Shown: positions 22,900-35,242, counted from the stretch's first letter. The stretch is 64,000 nucleotides of DNA from Crossaster papposus (GCA_037893245.1 JBAIAA010000449.1:248001-312000), one strand, 5' to 3'. The notes: generated from the sequence alone by a model not told the origin. A program made the numbers and translations.

Positions 22900-25105
22900 G
22901 GATTGAATTTATCATCCATATTTATTGCCATTTCATGGTTCAGATCTTAGTGAAAACAAAGTATCAACTTGCACAGTCTATAAAAACAGTGGCATGTTCA
23001 GAGTACATGTACACTGTACATACACTGATGACGATGTCAACGAACTTACTGAGACTGTCTGTGGTTACATTGATTTTTGTAAAGATGTGATTGTTCCATC
23101 TAAAGTCGTTAAAGTTTATGCTAATAATAAACCATGGATTACTGGCAGTGTAAAGACAGTTCTTAAATTGAAAAGAACACTGTTTGTTAAAGGGGATAAG
23201 GTTCAATTGAAATCTGTTCAGAGAGAGCTTAATCGTGTTATTCGCAAAGAAAAAATTGCTTATAAAGAAAAGATTGAAAAACATTTCATTAATAATGACA
23301 TGAAAAATGTATGGAATGGTATAAGACTAATGAGTGGGTTTGCTAATGAAAAAAAACAATGTTGTAATTTGCCCGACGTTTCAGCTTCATATGCTAATGA
23401 GCTTAATACATTTTTCAATCGTTTTGATTCTCATGACTTCTCCAGAGAGAAAGAAGAATTAAGAGGGATGCTTTGTCCAGGTGCACAGGTTTCTTTGTTT
23501 ACTACCAACGAAGAAGTAGTGCGATCACACTTTAAACGCCTTAACTCATGTAAAGGTTCTGGTCCAGATAAATTGATGCCTCGCATTCTGAAATCATGTG
23601 CAGATCAATTAAGTTATATTTTTATGACCATTTTTAATATGTACTTCAACATGTGCTTCAACTTGCAGAAGTTACCTGATATCTGGAAGACTTCGTGTAT
23701 TGTTCCAATTCCAAAGAAGTCTGTTATCGAATGTATGAATGATATGAGGCCTATTGCTCTTACATCTGTCGCCATGAAAGTATTTGAGAAAATTGTATTG
23801 AATCAGTTGAAGCCTATTGGTGCTACATTTATTGATCCTTTGCAATTCGCTTATATTAGCAACCGTAGTACAGAAGATGCTATTGTTTATAAGTTGGAAA
23901 AGCTGTATTCTCATTTGGAGGGTTCTAGAAATGGTAACTCCGTTCGGATAATGTATTATGATTTTTCGTCAGCATTTAACACGATGCAACCTCATCTCCT
24001 CTATGGATGTTCCCGATCAGCTGGTTAGACTTATCCTTGAATTTCTTACAAATCGCAGTCAGTTTGTAAAGTTTAATGTTAAATCAAGATGCATAATCAC
24101 CAACACAGGTGCACCTCAAGGTACACAGTGTTAGCTCCATTTCTGTTCACGGTATATACTTCTGACTTTCGATCCAGCCATGCTGACTGCCCAGTGATTA
24201 AATTTGCCGATGATACTGCATTGTTAGGACTTATTAAACATGATGATGATAGGCATTATATTGCTGAAATTGATTCTTTTGTTAAGTATCTGATACTTAA
24301 TGTTGCCAAGACTAAAGAACTTGTTATTGATTTTTGTAAAAACAAGATGGAGCCTAGTAATACTGTGATTGATAACCGCCTTGTTGAAAGGGTTCATACA
24401 TATAAATATCTCGGTGTTATGTTTGATGATAAACTTGACTGGAGTGACCACTTGGATTACGTGATGAAAAAGCTTAATTCGCGCGTAAAATGAATGTTTT
24501 TAGGTCAGAAAGGAAATTCTTGTTACATTCTATTTATCAGTGATCTGTGGGGTATGCAGTTATTGTTTGACAGGATGGGGTGGGAATGCTTTGAAAAAAG
24601 ATAAAGTTCGGATTGATAGACTAGTGAGAAAAGTAGAGAGGATGAGGGGTTTGTGCTTGCAGTCGATGGACTCTCTGTACCGGGAGCGAGTGACTGGTAT
24701 GTTTGGTCGTATTTTGGACGACGAAAGCCATCCACTATGCGCCGAGCTTGCTGGCCACATTATTCCTAGAAGTGGAAGAATGCGACTACCGGCTGCTCGC
24801 ACTAATCGCCATCTTCACTCCTTTGTTCCAATGGGAATTAAGTTTTACAATGAAGTTTTTAAAAGATAAATTTTGATGTTTGCCCTTTTTACATGTATGT
24901 ATAAATCTTTGTATACCCTTTTTAAATATCTGGATGGTTAGACAGAGGGTGACAGATCGTATAGGTTTTCCCCTTTACGTGTGTTGTTTGTGTATTCCAT
25001 ATTTGTAAGATTTTAATTGATCCTTTGCGAGCAGTGTAATTTCTTCATCTGAAGACTAATAAAATGTTCTTATGTCTTCTTATGTCTTTTCTTATGTCTT
25101 ACAAA
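22900..25105 (+). pseudogene. Non-LTR retrotransposon ORF2 (RT), frameshifted
   Basis: Three frame segments (22925-24028, 24089-24493, 24540-24869) give one ORF2 relic. Segment 1 has the linker to RT (NNKPWITGSVKTVLKLK) and RT blocks KGSGPDKLMPRIL, PDIWKTSCIVPIPKK, MRPIALTSVAMKVFEKIVL, and motif A-like YYDFSSAFNTMQ. Frame is lost at about 24010 near the expected fingers/palm junction. Segment 2 has FADDTALL (motif C, catalytic FADD) and HTYKYLGVMFDDKLDW. Segment 3 is the C-terminal region. The 3' end carries AATAAAATGTTCTTATGT and short TCTTATG repeats (25060-25103). Belongs to the CR1/Jockey superclade by motifs; exact clade not resolved. Endonuclease absent, at least two frameshifts: inactive. 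Confidence 0.8.
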
Positions 25106-25208
25106 CTAATCAGAATAAATTGATCCTGTTAACATGCATTGATTGCCAACAATATTATCCATTTTTGTGAGATATGCCAATTTTTTTATAAATATACGAA
25201 AAGTAATA

Positions 25209-25575
25209 AAAAGTGCAGTAATGTGCGGTGCTTATATAGCGCTTTATCACCAATGGTCTCAAAGCGCTTAACATTATTACCCTGGTCATTGGGCCCATGA
25301 AACATTTCAAATACCATCTCAGCTCCCTGGAGAGTATACAGCTCAATGCTGCCATTTCGGCACAAAGCAGCTAAATTGAACCACAATAACCATCTCTGCC
25401 CTCACAGGTACCTATTTACTCCTGGGTGGAGAGAAGCAATGAGTGACAAAGTGCCTTGCCCAAGGGCACACGCACCATAGTCCCAGACCGGACTCGAGTC
25501 GAACCCACAACCTGCAGTTTTACCTACAGATTACAAATTCAATGCTCCAGACCACTAGACTACGACACTCTAGTA
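25209..25575 (-). mobile_element. tRNA-headed SINE
   Basis: Read on the minus strand from 25575: a tRNA-like head with A box TAGTCTAGTGGTCTGG and B box GGTTGTGGGTTCGACTC, then the conserved core GGGCAAGGCACTTTGTCA, CTTCTCTCCACCCAGGAGTA, and a tail with AAAGCGCTATATAAGC near 25235. This core is widespread in deuterostome SINEs. Pol III promoter boxes are partly degenerate. Confidence 0.75.
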
Positions 25576-25960
25576 CCCAGATCAGCTGGATTATTTTCAA
25601 AAAATGTCAACATTCGCTACAAATTTTAATCTGTCAACATCTTGTCAACATCTTGTTACAGTTTTCTTTAAATAAAAAGAAGGAATCTGTTTATTTTAAG
25701 TGTAAACTTGATCTACATGTATTTGGTACAAATACAAACAAATGTACATTTCAGGTCATTCTAGCTAGTATTAAGCAGTTTGCAGCAGTTTTATCGTATT
25801 TATTAAAAATAATACTGTTGCAGCATCAGTCACGAAACCCCCGGCCCCCTCAAAAAAATATATTTTACAGAAGCACTGGAACATTTCATTTTTCTGATAC
25901 AACTTCGCGTATGCCTGATTTTCATGTTTAGGCCATTTGGAAACGCATTAATCGGAATAT
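25576..25960. other. Intergenic, no gene seen
   Basis: No gene; AT-rich. Confidence 0.5.
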
Positions 25961-26398
25961 GTGACCTGGTAATACATGTATATGGCACCACGAAATGAGC
26001 GGAAAGTCGTACAGGTCTAAAATGAGTTATTGGCCGAAACATTCATTTTTTAAGTGGGAGGTCGGTTTCGAGTTGTTAATGTTTTTACATACAAAAAACC
26101 TTCTTTATCATATCCCCAAATTGTAAAGCTCAATTAAAACTCTAAAGTGTGTTTTTTGGTGGCTGAATTGCACTGATTGATAGTATAGTTGGCACGGTTA
26201 ACAGACTTTAAACTCCGTTTCCTCAAAACAAGGGAGCATGACTTCAGCTATTTCAAAGAAGTTTAGCGGTGGCTAGGAATAAGCTACAGCAACACACAAT
26301 ACATCATTTGAAAGCTTAGAACTTCCTCTTTCTAGAAATGTAATAATGTCAATTTTGTTATTTTGCGACTTTCCACCCATTTCGTGGTGCTAGGTTAC
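25961..26398. mobile_element. MITE family B, copy 2
   Basis: Left GTGACCTGGT, then CACCACGAAATGAGCGGAAA; right CCACCCATTTCGTGGTGCTA then GGTTAC. 438 bp, non-coding. Confidence 0.75.
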
Positions 26399-26895
26399 AT
26401 ACATGTAATCACTGTACAATAATCGGAAAGCATTAGTTCGGTTAATGATTTGATACATGTTCATATATAACGGATGTTCAACCTTTTTATGTACATCAGC
26501 CTGACTTGCTTTTAGAGTAGAGTGTGTGGAATGAATGGCTTGTAATTGAAATAACAGTGTCGCGTGGCACAGTTCAGAGATGTACATGATGTATGTATGT
26601 ATGTTGTCTTTATGGATCATGGGCAGAGTGACTACATGTACTTAGATCGGTTCATACATTCATGTGAAAGCGAGAGGAATTGACGTCAGGAGATGGCCTT
26701 GGAAAATTGTCGGAGTTATAACGGGTTCAAAAATAGGTTTTCAATTCACCATGCAAATACTTGTCCTGATGTCAGAAATTTGCGTACACGTTTGCTTCCA
26801 CGCGATAAGTATTGAAAAACCAGTCTTCGTACGTGGTACGTGTATATGGTACCACTTGAAAAGTTGTTCATTATTTTGTAAATACTGGCTCTTAT
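26399..26895. other. Intergenic, no gene seen
   Basis: No supported gene. Confidence 0.5.
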
Positions 26896-27256
26896 TACCT
26901 CCGCCAAGAGGTTATGTTTTTACATTTGTTTGTCTGTTTGATTGTTTTGGTGTTTGTTTGTTTGTCTGTCTGGCTGCCGTTTGGCTGTCTATTTGTTGGC
27001 AAAAAGCCACATTATAGGAAAAACTACTGGAGTGGATAGATACATGCAGCTTCCATAAATTTTTCAGATTGATCTGCATTCAGATTTCAGATCAGGAATC
27101 TAGATCCCTTTGACTGATTTGTTTTTACATTGGGAGATATGGCGACGTACAAAGCGCGGTACTGCCACCAAGCGGTGACGCACACCATTCCCAAGTTGGT
27201 GCGCATTTTGGCAGTTGGGTTGAAGGTCTGCACTCTGTCGAGTGCCCTTTTCTAGT
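26896..27256. repeat. Dispersed repeat upstream of TNFAIP8-like exon
   Basis: Starts TACCTCCGCCAAGAGGTTAT and ends GGTCTGCACTCTGTCGAGTG then CCCTTTTCTAGT. I recognise these ends as a widespread non-coding repeat of marine invertebrates; assignment from memory of the motif, so moderate confidence. Ends 65 bp before the splice acceptor of the next gene. Confidence 0.5.
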
Positions 27257-27321
27257 TCAGAAATACTGTTACGTAAAATTTAAATCTGATTTGTTTGTTT
27301 TTTTTCATATTTTTTTCTTAG

Positions 27322-27893
27322 TGGCTGAGTCAGAGTCCCACGTTACCTCCAAGAACCTGGCGTTGCGCGTGGAGAAGAAGATCGCCAGCAAGATGTCCAC
27401 CAAGCGCGTGGCCCACCTGTTCATCGACGACACCATGGGCGGGGTGCTGGACAACCTGTCGGGCTTGCTCCGCCAGTACACGGGCAACAAGAAGGAGGCC
27501 GAGAAGCTCATCAAGAACATCATCAAGGTGACCATCAAGATCGGCATCCTGCACCGCAATGACCAGTTCAACCAGGAGGAGCTGGCCCTGGCCGAGAGCT
27601 TCCGCAAGAAGTTCCACACCTTGATCATGACCTTCGTCAGCTTCTACGAGGTAGACTTTAGCTTCGACCCGCCCTACCTGACGGAGCTCTTGGACACCTG
27701 CGGTCAGGTGCTGACCCGTTTGGTGGAGCGCCACCTCCGGGACAAGTCTATCGGCCGCATCGACCACGTCTTCAAGTTTTTCTCGAACAGTGCCTTCATG
27801 GAGACGATCTTTAACCCAGACACGCCTCTAAAATGCCACCTGGACAAGATCATAGTGGGGCTCAATAAACTAATAGAGGCCGGCCACATCTAA
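27322..27893 (+). CDS. TNFAIP8-like (TIPE family) protein, main coding exon
   Basis: Encodes 190 residues matching the TNFAIP8/TIPE family over its full length: SKNLALRVEKKIASKM, a 'LIDDT'-type element here HLFIDDTMGGVLDNL, QYTGNKKEAEKLIKNIIK, HRNDQFNQEELALAESF, and the C-terminal 'LLD.C..VL..LV.RHL..KS.GRI.HVF.FFS' block. Family members are about 185-200 residues, all-helical, cytosolic, with a hydrophobic cavity that binds phosphoinositide lipids, and regulate apoptosis and immune signalling in vertebrates. A pyrimidine tract and AG (27320-27321) precede TGGCTGAG, so the exon begins with the last two bases of a codon; an upstream exon ending in A would give a split ATG start. The extension to a Met at 27291 would read the intron's pyrimidine tract and is rejected. 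The exon is clearly more GC-rich than its surroundings. The 5' exon was not located. The closest paralogue (TNFAIP8, L1, L2, L3) cannot be decided by eye. Confidence 0.93.
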
Positions 27894-28479
27894 TTTTTTA
27901 TTTATGTTTTTTTAATGTGAAAAGGGCACTTTTCTGTCTGTGTTCACTCCTTTTGATGTACACAGACATACAATATACATGCATGCATGTATATATACGG
28001 GACCGAAACGGACAACTCGCCACTCCAATTTTGAAATGTTAGTTTTGTGAAGTTTTTTTTTGTACATCATTTGGGCATAGAATTTCGGTTTGATATTACA
28101 ATTTGTCACTGCCCTCATTGCATGTACATGTACATTAACGATATGATGACAGTGGTGGTCACAAAATATAGTGTCAATAATATCTTTACAACAAAAACCG
28201 TACATAATGTATTTTGGTTGGTTACTCTTTGAATAGCTGCAAAAAAGGTATGCAGTACTTCAGCTTTAACATTCAGCGAAGGAGCTCAGTGGCAAATTCT
28301 GATTTGATGGATTCTCTTTAAATCTTTGCAGTCCAGAGTTCAGTTCCTGCTGCGGATGTACAGGTTCCTTTCAGGATTTCACTGTTTCATGGGATACAAG
28401 TACATGTGCATTATAGCTCTTTCAATGCGTTATTGGTATCTGGCAGGATGCACCCTTTTTATGCAGTTATCAGCAAAGT
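27894..28479 (+). other. Downstream of TNFAIP8-like gene, probable 3' UTR
   Basis: AT-rich, no ORF of interest. No AATAAA is seen close to the stop codon; the next clear one is at about 30024, so the 3' UTR end is uncertain. Confidence 0.35.
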
Positions 28480-28770
28480 CGTATTCGAGTCCCTGTAAGT
28501 CCTTGCACAAGTCCAGTCACAAGTCCAGTCATAAAGCCAGTCATAAAGCCAGTCATAAGTAACTTCATAAGTAACGTCATAAGTAACGTCATAAGTAACG
28601 TCATAAGTAACGTCATAAGTAACGTCATAAGTAACTGGTTGAACAATGACAAAGGAATGCTTTTGTCAAAGCTCATTTGAATAGCTTGTGATTTTAATTG
28701 AGACTGGAGGACTTGTGATGGACTTGCAGAGACTTACAGGGACTTACAGGGACTTGTGATGGACTTGACT
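28480..28770. mobile_element. MITE family D, copy 2
   Basis: Left GTATTCGAGTCCCTGTAAGT, right TTACAGGGACTTGTGATGGA; internal GTTGAACAATGACAAAGGAA as in copy 3. Holds a 12-bp tandem array. Confidence 0.75.
28554..28635. repeat. 12-bp minisatellite
   Basis: Six to seven units of ATAAGTAACGTC (first ones degenerate). Confidence 0.9.
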
Positions 28771-30760
28771 ACATCCCTGGTTGTCAGCCATAAGGGTGGT
28801 TCATGTGTGTACTTTATGCAAATGTATGTCAATGCGATGTACAAATTCTGAAGCCACTAAACCAGCGGTGTATGGTTTGAATTTGTAGAGGGCCCCTGGG
28901 GTGCACCATTTTGTTTTCATAAGGGGCACTAAATGACAACAAATTGGTTGTGTGCAACTCAACATTTCAAATAGGGGTAACGGATCCTCGATGGGGGGGC
29001 ACGTGCCCACCACCCCTCGTAGTTACGTCACTGCACCAAGAATTCGCTGCTAAAATCCCCAGGGTTGAAATATTTTCAACTTTTACGAATTCGCACCACA
29101 AAAAATTGCCCTTACATGTATGTCACAAATTCGCATTCTCTATTGCGCCGAGTATGAACTTGCTTTTAATTGACCGCAGATAATACAGTGCATCCATGTT
29201 GTCCTTGTCACTTCATATTTCCAAATGTTGCATACTTTCCCCCGTAGTGAAAAAGAGCTGCGTTTTAATTTGCAAAGTGGTTTGAAACTGAAGGCCATTT
29301 TTTTAGTCAAGTGTCGTTTGATATACCGGTACATGTGTGACATTATTCTTTAGTATAATTGTTTTTTAAAGAGGGTTCTACTTTGAACTACATGTACTTG
29401 TACATGTATGCAATTAAACTATTTACACAGACCATAAAAAGATACAAGAAAAGTTGCTGGTAAATATGGAAGCCAAGGTCAAATATGTCTACAAATGAAA
29501 GCACTTAGGCAAATACGCTTGAGTTGAAGTGATCTAGCGCGACAGTATCCCATGACATATTGTGTCCAATATTAAATATCAGGTGTAATGAATAATATAC
29601 AGGTTGTCTTTAAAAATGGTGCAAGTGGAACATGTCATTTTGCTCATTAAATAATTAGCATTTGCTAGTGATGTTTGTATAAGCTTCAAGATAACTAAAT
29701 TACCCCGGTAGCATTGAAATATGCCTTTGGTTTTAACCTATTTGCTTTTGTCAGTTCAAAGATATGTTTGATTAAAACAGTATTAGCATTTTTCACATGG
29801 GTGATTATGTAGAGAATGTTGGCCTAATCAACATTTTCATAGTTTACCTGAACCTATTCAATCTCAAGATCAATTGAGCTATTGCATAATACATTTTCAC
29901 TTCTTTTTGATCTCTTTTTATTTTTGAAGTCCAATCCTACTGGTGTAAGATGTGTTTGGTCTTCAGATTAGACCTAATTTAATCAAATGGGAAAGTGGCA
30001 CATCGACTTTTGGAAGCCTTGTTTAATAAAGTTCATGCATATGACGTTACACGCACGTCGCACTTCACGACAGCGCCCCCAATGAGGTCTAGTTGCGTAA
30101 TCACGGCATATACCGTCTGCACTTTGTTTGACCTCAATAATGGCCGCTCGGCCCGGTTGCTCGTGCGATTAGCGCGTACGCGTAGCGCGTGTAGCCTTTC
30201 CGAGTGTGTAGTTTTTTATGATTAAAAAGATGTGTTTCACATGCACCTTTTTGGGGGGGGGATGCCCTGTATGTTTTTTTGTTTTTTTAAGGCCTAATAC
30301 TTGGGAAAGTTAGTTTATCAATAGCATTACAAAGGTCTTATTGTGAAGGGTTGATGTTTTGTAGTGTAAATTATTTTTTTAATAAGTTTTCATGTATGTG
30401 TACCCATACGTGTACATGTACATGTACCGGTGCATACCGTATGTAAAGCATAAGCTTGCTATTATTGGCATTTCATGATGTAAAAAAAACTATACATTTT
30501 ATTTGGATTTGGTGCAAACGATTGGTTTAGGCAATCATGTTAAACGTGTTACATACAATCGATACTCTTATTAGTTAAATTTTACCTTTTTTTCTGGTTA
30601 TATTCAGAGTATGATGCTAATGATGTTTGTTTGTTATGTCTTTGGGCCTCGTTTGTTTTGTTGTCTCCACAATGTTTTGTTTCGTTGTCTACATAATGTT
30701 TTGTTTTGTTTTAGGTACAGGTAATCACTATGAATATCAAATGCAACCGTGACATTTCAG
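28771..30760. other. Intergenic, no gene seen
   Basis: No supported gene. A GGGGGGGCACGTGCCC patch with ATTCGCACCACAAAAAAT downstream (28980-29110) resembles repeat material seen near 16740. Confidence 0.45.
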
Positions 30761-30764
30761 TTAA

Positions 30765-30925
30765 AAGTAGGATACACCATTGATTAATTGCTTGGATTAT
30801 GAGGAATTGGTGGATTTAGGGGGTTGTATTGTAGAGTAAATATCATTTACCTGACTTGTCTGAAGTTTTACAATCATCTACGTGCCGAGAAAAAGCAAGA
30901 AAAGCGGTGTTCGTTTTTTACTAAT
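30765..30925 (+). mobile_element. MITE family A, copy 5 (5' part)
   Basis: TTAA at 30761-30764, then AAGTAGGATACACCATTG and the first internal blocks; breaks off after GTTCGTTTTTTAC. Confidence 0.75.
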
Positions 30926-31307
30926 GTACATGTATTTATGGACCAAATCCTTAGTTATCAGATTTATGCTTGCATTCAAGCCAACTATCTGAACCTGTGT
31001 AATATGCTCAACGTTAGCGCAAATAGTTACAGTAAAAGGAGCTATGTATTAGAGCCCACTCCAAGCAGTTGGTCTCATTTTAAACTAAGAAACTGGAAAT
31101 ATCATCAAATATTGTCCGACGGACAATAAATGGATACAATTATACTCTTTTGAATTTAACACTTAACATTTTCCCTGATAGTTATTGTCACTGTTCGGCT
31201 AAAAGGATGACACTCTGATGTCCTTGTCTATATCATATACATGTGCGCACATTTGCACTGAGATAAGGGTCTTTGATCGTTGGGTCAGTATCTTTTCTAT
31301 AGTAAAC
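30926..31307. other. Intergenic, no gene seen
   Basis: No supported gene. Confidence 0.5.
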
Positions 31308-31701
31308 GTGACCTGCTCCCACTAAATCAGAGTAAAGTTGACATTTTGATATTTTGAGATATTGGTATTTCCAGATTTCTTGAATTCTTAGCTTTATAAT
31401 GATATATAATTTATTGGGTAGGGTATTTAAAAAATATATAATATTGAGCAAAACCAGCGGTCATTAAACACAGCAAATTAAGAATAGTTAAGAATAAATG
31501 TTCGCTACATTTTACTTCTTGGGTATGCTCAGTAAAATCAAATTTAGATTTTTTTCTGCTAATCTTTTGCAAAAAATACTCGGTAGTTCGAAAGAAAACA
31601 TATGTGGGAATTGTACCGGTATCATGCCAAAAGCTATTTTCAATCATAACTAAATATGGCATATCGCGACTTTACACCGTTTTTTTGTGAGAGCAGGTCA
31701 C
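31308..31701. mobile_element. MITE family B, copy 3
   Basis: Left GTGACCTGCTCCCACTAAAT, right TTTTTTGTGAGAGCAGGTCA then C, preceded by CGCGACTTTACACCG. 394 bp, non-coding. Confidence 0.75.
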
Positions 31702-32272
31702 AAATGTCATCTTGTCATTGCGGTTTTTTTGGTAATCTTAACGAATTGCAATAATTGTACACATTTTGGCATTGGTTGGGACTGTTTATTCATGTACATG
31801 TTAAAGGTTTCTGTAATGGAAGTTTACACAAGAGCAGTCAGTACAGCCAAATGGGGCGAGTCCAAATATAAATAACTCAAAGATTGATCTATCATTCATG
31901 AGCTAGATCTCATAACCTGAAACCTAATGATGCGGTGGTTTCACGCTGGCCTACATGACCCTCTGTTGCCAGCCTATACTTCTGTTGCTCGGGTTGCTAA
32001 GGAATGGCAGACTGACCAAACAGAAAAGGCGAGAAGATAAGATTGAGAGGAAAAGAAGGGCAACAGTAAGAAACAAAAACCCTAGTAATGTTTGTGTATG
32101 TGCCAGATGGTTATCTGGAGTGGGATGGGGGATCCAAGGAGGTAAAATTTGTTCGTATTTGGACAAGAGGCTGCAATGGTCTAGGTTACTTTAAGGGGTA
32201 CAATTTTTAAAAGCTTTCTTGCTACTTCCGATAGTGCTGTAGGCCAGCAATTAGAGAAATCTAAGTTTTAAA
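31702..32272. other. Intergenic, no gene seen
   Basis: No supported gene; AAG/GA-rich patch at 32030-32080. Confidence 0.5.
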
Positions 32273-32582
32273 GGGAGACCCTAGTCTTGTTTGCAGGACG
32301 ACCTAATCGTGGTATGCAGCGCGTTTGACAATGCATAATTGCTGACTCATTGGTCAAGTTTCTGTTAAGTCACGTAATTATGCACGCAACGTCAGACGCG
32401 CATGCAAATGCGACACAATTCTGCTCGGAATTTTCCGAGCGATCACGAGAGATAGACAAGACGGCCTATTAGGTCATGGCGTAGTCTACGCCGTACGTTA
32501 GAGGGTGCCCGCAATTGGCGACCTACGCGTGCTAAATATTGCGATTAGGCCGTCTTGCAAACACGAACTAGGTAGGCCCTAG
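32273..32582. mobile_element. Inverted-repeat MITE
   Basis: Left arm GGGAGACCCTAGTCTTGTTT, then GCAGGACGACCTAATCG; right arm the imperfect inverse CGATTAGGCCGTCTTGCAAA then CACGAACTAGGTAGGCCCTA. About 310 bp, GC-richer than its surroundings, non-coding. Confidence 0.7.
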
Positions 32583-33060
32583 TATACGCCTTTTGCAAAG
32601 ATACAAATCTAAATTACTGAATTATTATGATATACCGTACCTACTAATACGACTCTAAGTGAATAACGGTCTCAAGCATCCTGTGAAATCACGGCACCTG
32701 GTGCATTTTATTAGCAATACAGCTACACATCTTTGAATGGGTGCAAGCCAACTAGTCTGGTTTCCTATAACCTGATAATTCCCCAACGTCTATACATTTC
32801 TCTGTTTGTCTATTGAAAAAGAAGTCGAGGATGAACATGTGGGTTAGTCCATAAATATGGGGTCCAAAAGTGTGCCATTTTTGGTGTCCCGGTTTCCCAA
32901 GCAAGTGTCGTAGAAATGGACTTCAAACATATTTTTCTGTTTCTTTTTCCCCCCCTAAGGTACATTGCTCTTAGTGTAATCAATATTGAAGATAAAAGGT
33001 ATCAAAGAATGTTTCCTGAATATACCAAAAGAAATTATGTCAGACGTAACTTAAAAATAT
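32583..33060. other. Intergenic, dispersed repeat fragment
   Basis: Bases 32595-32720 resemble 39775-39870 (shared TTATTATGA, CTCAAGCATCCTGTGAAAT), a further repeat pair. No gene. Confidence 0.4.
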
Positions 33061-33455
33061 GTGACCTGTTCCAACGAAACTCGGATAAAGTCGCACAATG
33101 TGTTTTATTATAATGTACTCGTAAAGTCATTTCAGGGTTGATTTTACCATTTTGAGGTTTTGAGTTTTTGTGAATCATGAACTAATAATCTACATTCTCC
33201 CTAAATTTAAACATAATCCGTCATCCAGAAGGACGTTTTTTGTGGATTTTGTGAACAAATGTGTATAGAAAAAATACGCTTTTTAGTTATTAATAGGTTG
33301 TCGGGGTTTATCACAAAATCCTTCCCCAAATAGGGTGGGTGTACATATGTAAATCATACAACATTTTAAAGCTAAGAACCTAGAGAATTGGAAAAAGGCA
33401 AAATCAAAAAAAACGAAAATTGTCTACTTTGTCCGAGTTTCCTTGGAGCAGGTTG
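33061..33455. mobile_element. MITE family B, copy 4
   Basis: Left GTGACCTGTTCCAACGAAAC then TCGGATAAAGTCG; right CTTTGTCCGAGTTTCCTTGG then AGCAGGTT. 395 bp, non-coding. Confidence 0.75.
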
Positions 33456-33968
33456 AATATGGACAGACACATTAACAGTTGCATGGGGTCCCTGAGGCAA
33501 ATTATTTTGTAGTTTTTTTATTTCCCACAAGGCTGCCAGAATACTACACTGAGAGTCCTCTAAATTTATGTAAATCTTTTGAGTTGGGGGTCACTGACCG
33601 GTCAAGAGTTTATTGAAGCCACTACATGTGGAGGGGGTGGGGGATTTCTTTCATGTTTAATACACGTATTTCCTTTTTTTCCTTATAGATCTTGCTTATT
33701 AAATTAAGTTATGAAACTTGGGTAAATTTGTTTTATCGTTGTGTAACCTTACACCTTAATTCCACTGGGGAGGCATCATTAGCAAAGTGTTTTCTCTCCA
33801 CATCCTGTTTCATAACGAACTTCTTTATCTACGTTGCTCAAGAAAAGAGAAACGTAACAACTAATTAAGAATTTGATCAATTTTAATAAGCAGGGTAATT
33901 TCACGATAACAGCGTGGCACTTTTGAAGAGAACTTTTCGTTTGAAGTTTTGAACAAATTTGTTTTTGT
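33456..33968. other. Intergenic, no gene seen
   Basis: No supported gene. Confidence 0.5.
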
Positions 33969-33972
33969 TTAA

Positions 33973-34287
33973 AGGTGGGATACACCGTTGGTAATTGCTT
34001 GAATTATCAGGAATGGGTGGATTTGGAGGGTTATTGGAGCGAGAAAAACAGCCTTCGTTTTCAACTGGCGTCGGGCAGTTGTTCTTGATTTTGTTTTTTT
34101 AACGATCGCCATGGCAATCGTGATATTTTTTTTTATAAATTTGAATTTCCGAACAATTACAGGATGTCTAGGTTAATCATTTTGCTAGAAGCCTGGAATC
34201 ATTATTTACTTTCAAATAAGTAAGATATTTCTAAAAAAATTGGTAGTAAAATTTGTCGATATCTGTATTAATGGTGTATCCTATCTT
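33973..34287 (+). mobile_element. MITE family A, copy 6 (internal deletion)
   Basis: TTAA at 33969-33972, AGGTGGGATACACCGTTGG left, ATGGTGTATCCTATCTT right followed by TTAA (34288-34291). Lacks about 60 bp after TTGGAGGGTTATTGG compared with the full-length copy. Confidence 0.85.
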
Positions 34288-34291
34288 TTAA

Positions 34292-35238
34292 AGGCCTACT
34301 ATTTTAAAAACAAAAGAGAAACATGCTAAAATAGAGTAGGTATTTTACTAGTTTTTGAATTGCTAAAACCCCATGAATCTCCAATCTTATCTTCAAATTA
34401 AGCGGTCACTCTCAGATTTGTAAGTCACAACAGATCCTGCATCTTTGTGTCGTCGCCTGTGCCAAAAACTAGGGAAGCCTATCACATACTAATTTGATAG
34501 ACGGAAGAATAAGAAAGGTGGGGGGGGGGAGGGGGGTTCAGCAGCAGCAGCAGCAAGTGGAAATTGATCAAGGCAGACTTAGTATTCATTTGCCGTCCAG
34601 TCTCGGCAGAGATTGAGTGACAGTAACCACAGGGGGAGTGGGGGGGGGGAAAGACCCCCCAGGCCTCGGCCTCAGCCCCGGCCCCATCCTACCCTTGAAA
34701 TTGAACCGATGGGTGATATGTGAATCTTGAAAAGCTGTCAGTTTAAAGCGAAGTGCACCTGCAAGTGTGATTCCTGGCATTATCCCGATGTCCCAATGGA
34801 AACTAGATAGTGCTAGGAACAAAATCTTTCATTTTGCCGGTCGAGAATAAGTAACCTAAAATATCTGCATGAAAAGACAACAGTTAAATATAGTGATATT
34901 ATCGCAGTTACAGTGAATGCAAGAGTTTGTTTTGAAAATTCAAACTGCCCGCGCTTAAAAGCAACAAATTATAGACACAAAACTGCAAGCAAAAGCACAA
35001 AATAGTTACTAGTTCTTGAAAAGTGTCATTCGTTTCATAGGAAGAAATAGCAAAATTGAATAAACATTAACGACAATGGCTGCATACACCCAAACTCTCT
35101 GCATATTAAGTTGTAGGTATTTTAAAATTGGAAAATTGATAGTCCCGTCCCCCAAAAATTGGTAACATTGTCTGGTTTCTTGTTTACTTGCATGGATTGT
35201 CATGGATGTCATGATGTTTTTACCGATCTAAAAAGACT
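34292..35238. other. Intergenic, no gene seen
   Basis: No supported gene; G-rich patches at 34517-34540 and 34630-34650 and an AGC trinucleotide stretch. Confidence 0.5.
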
Positions 35239-35242
35239 TTAA

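Noticed and set aside
27330-27767. 145-codon minus-strand frame over the TNFAIP8-like exon
   Set aside because: Antisense shadow of a GC-rich exon; the plus-strand protein matches a known family end to end.
30824-31129. 101-codon plus-strand frame
   Set aside because: Begins inside MITE family A copy 5 and shows no family resemblance.
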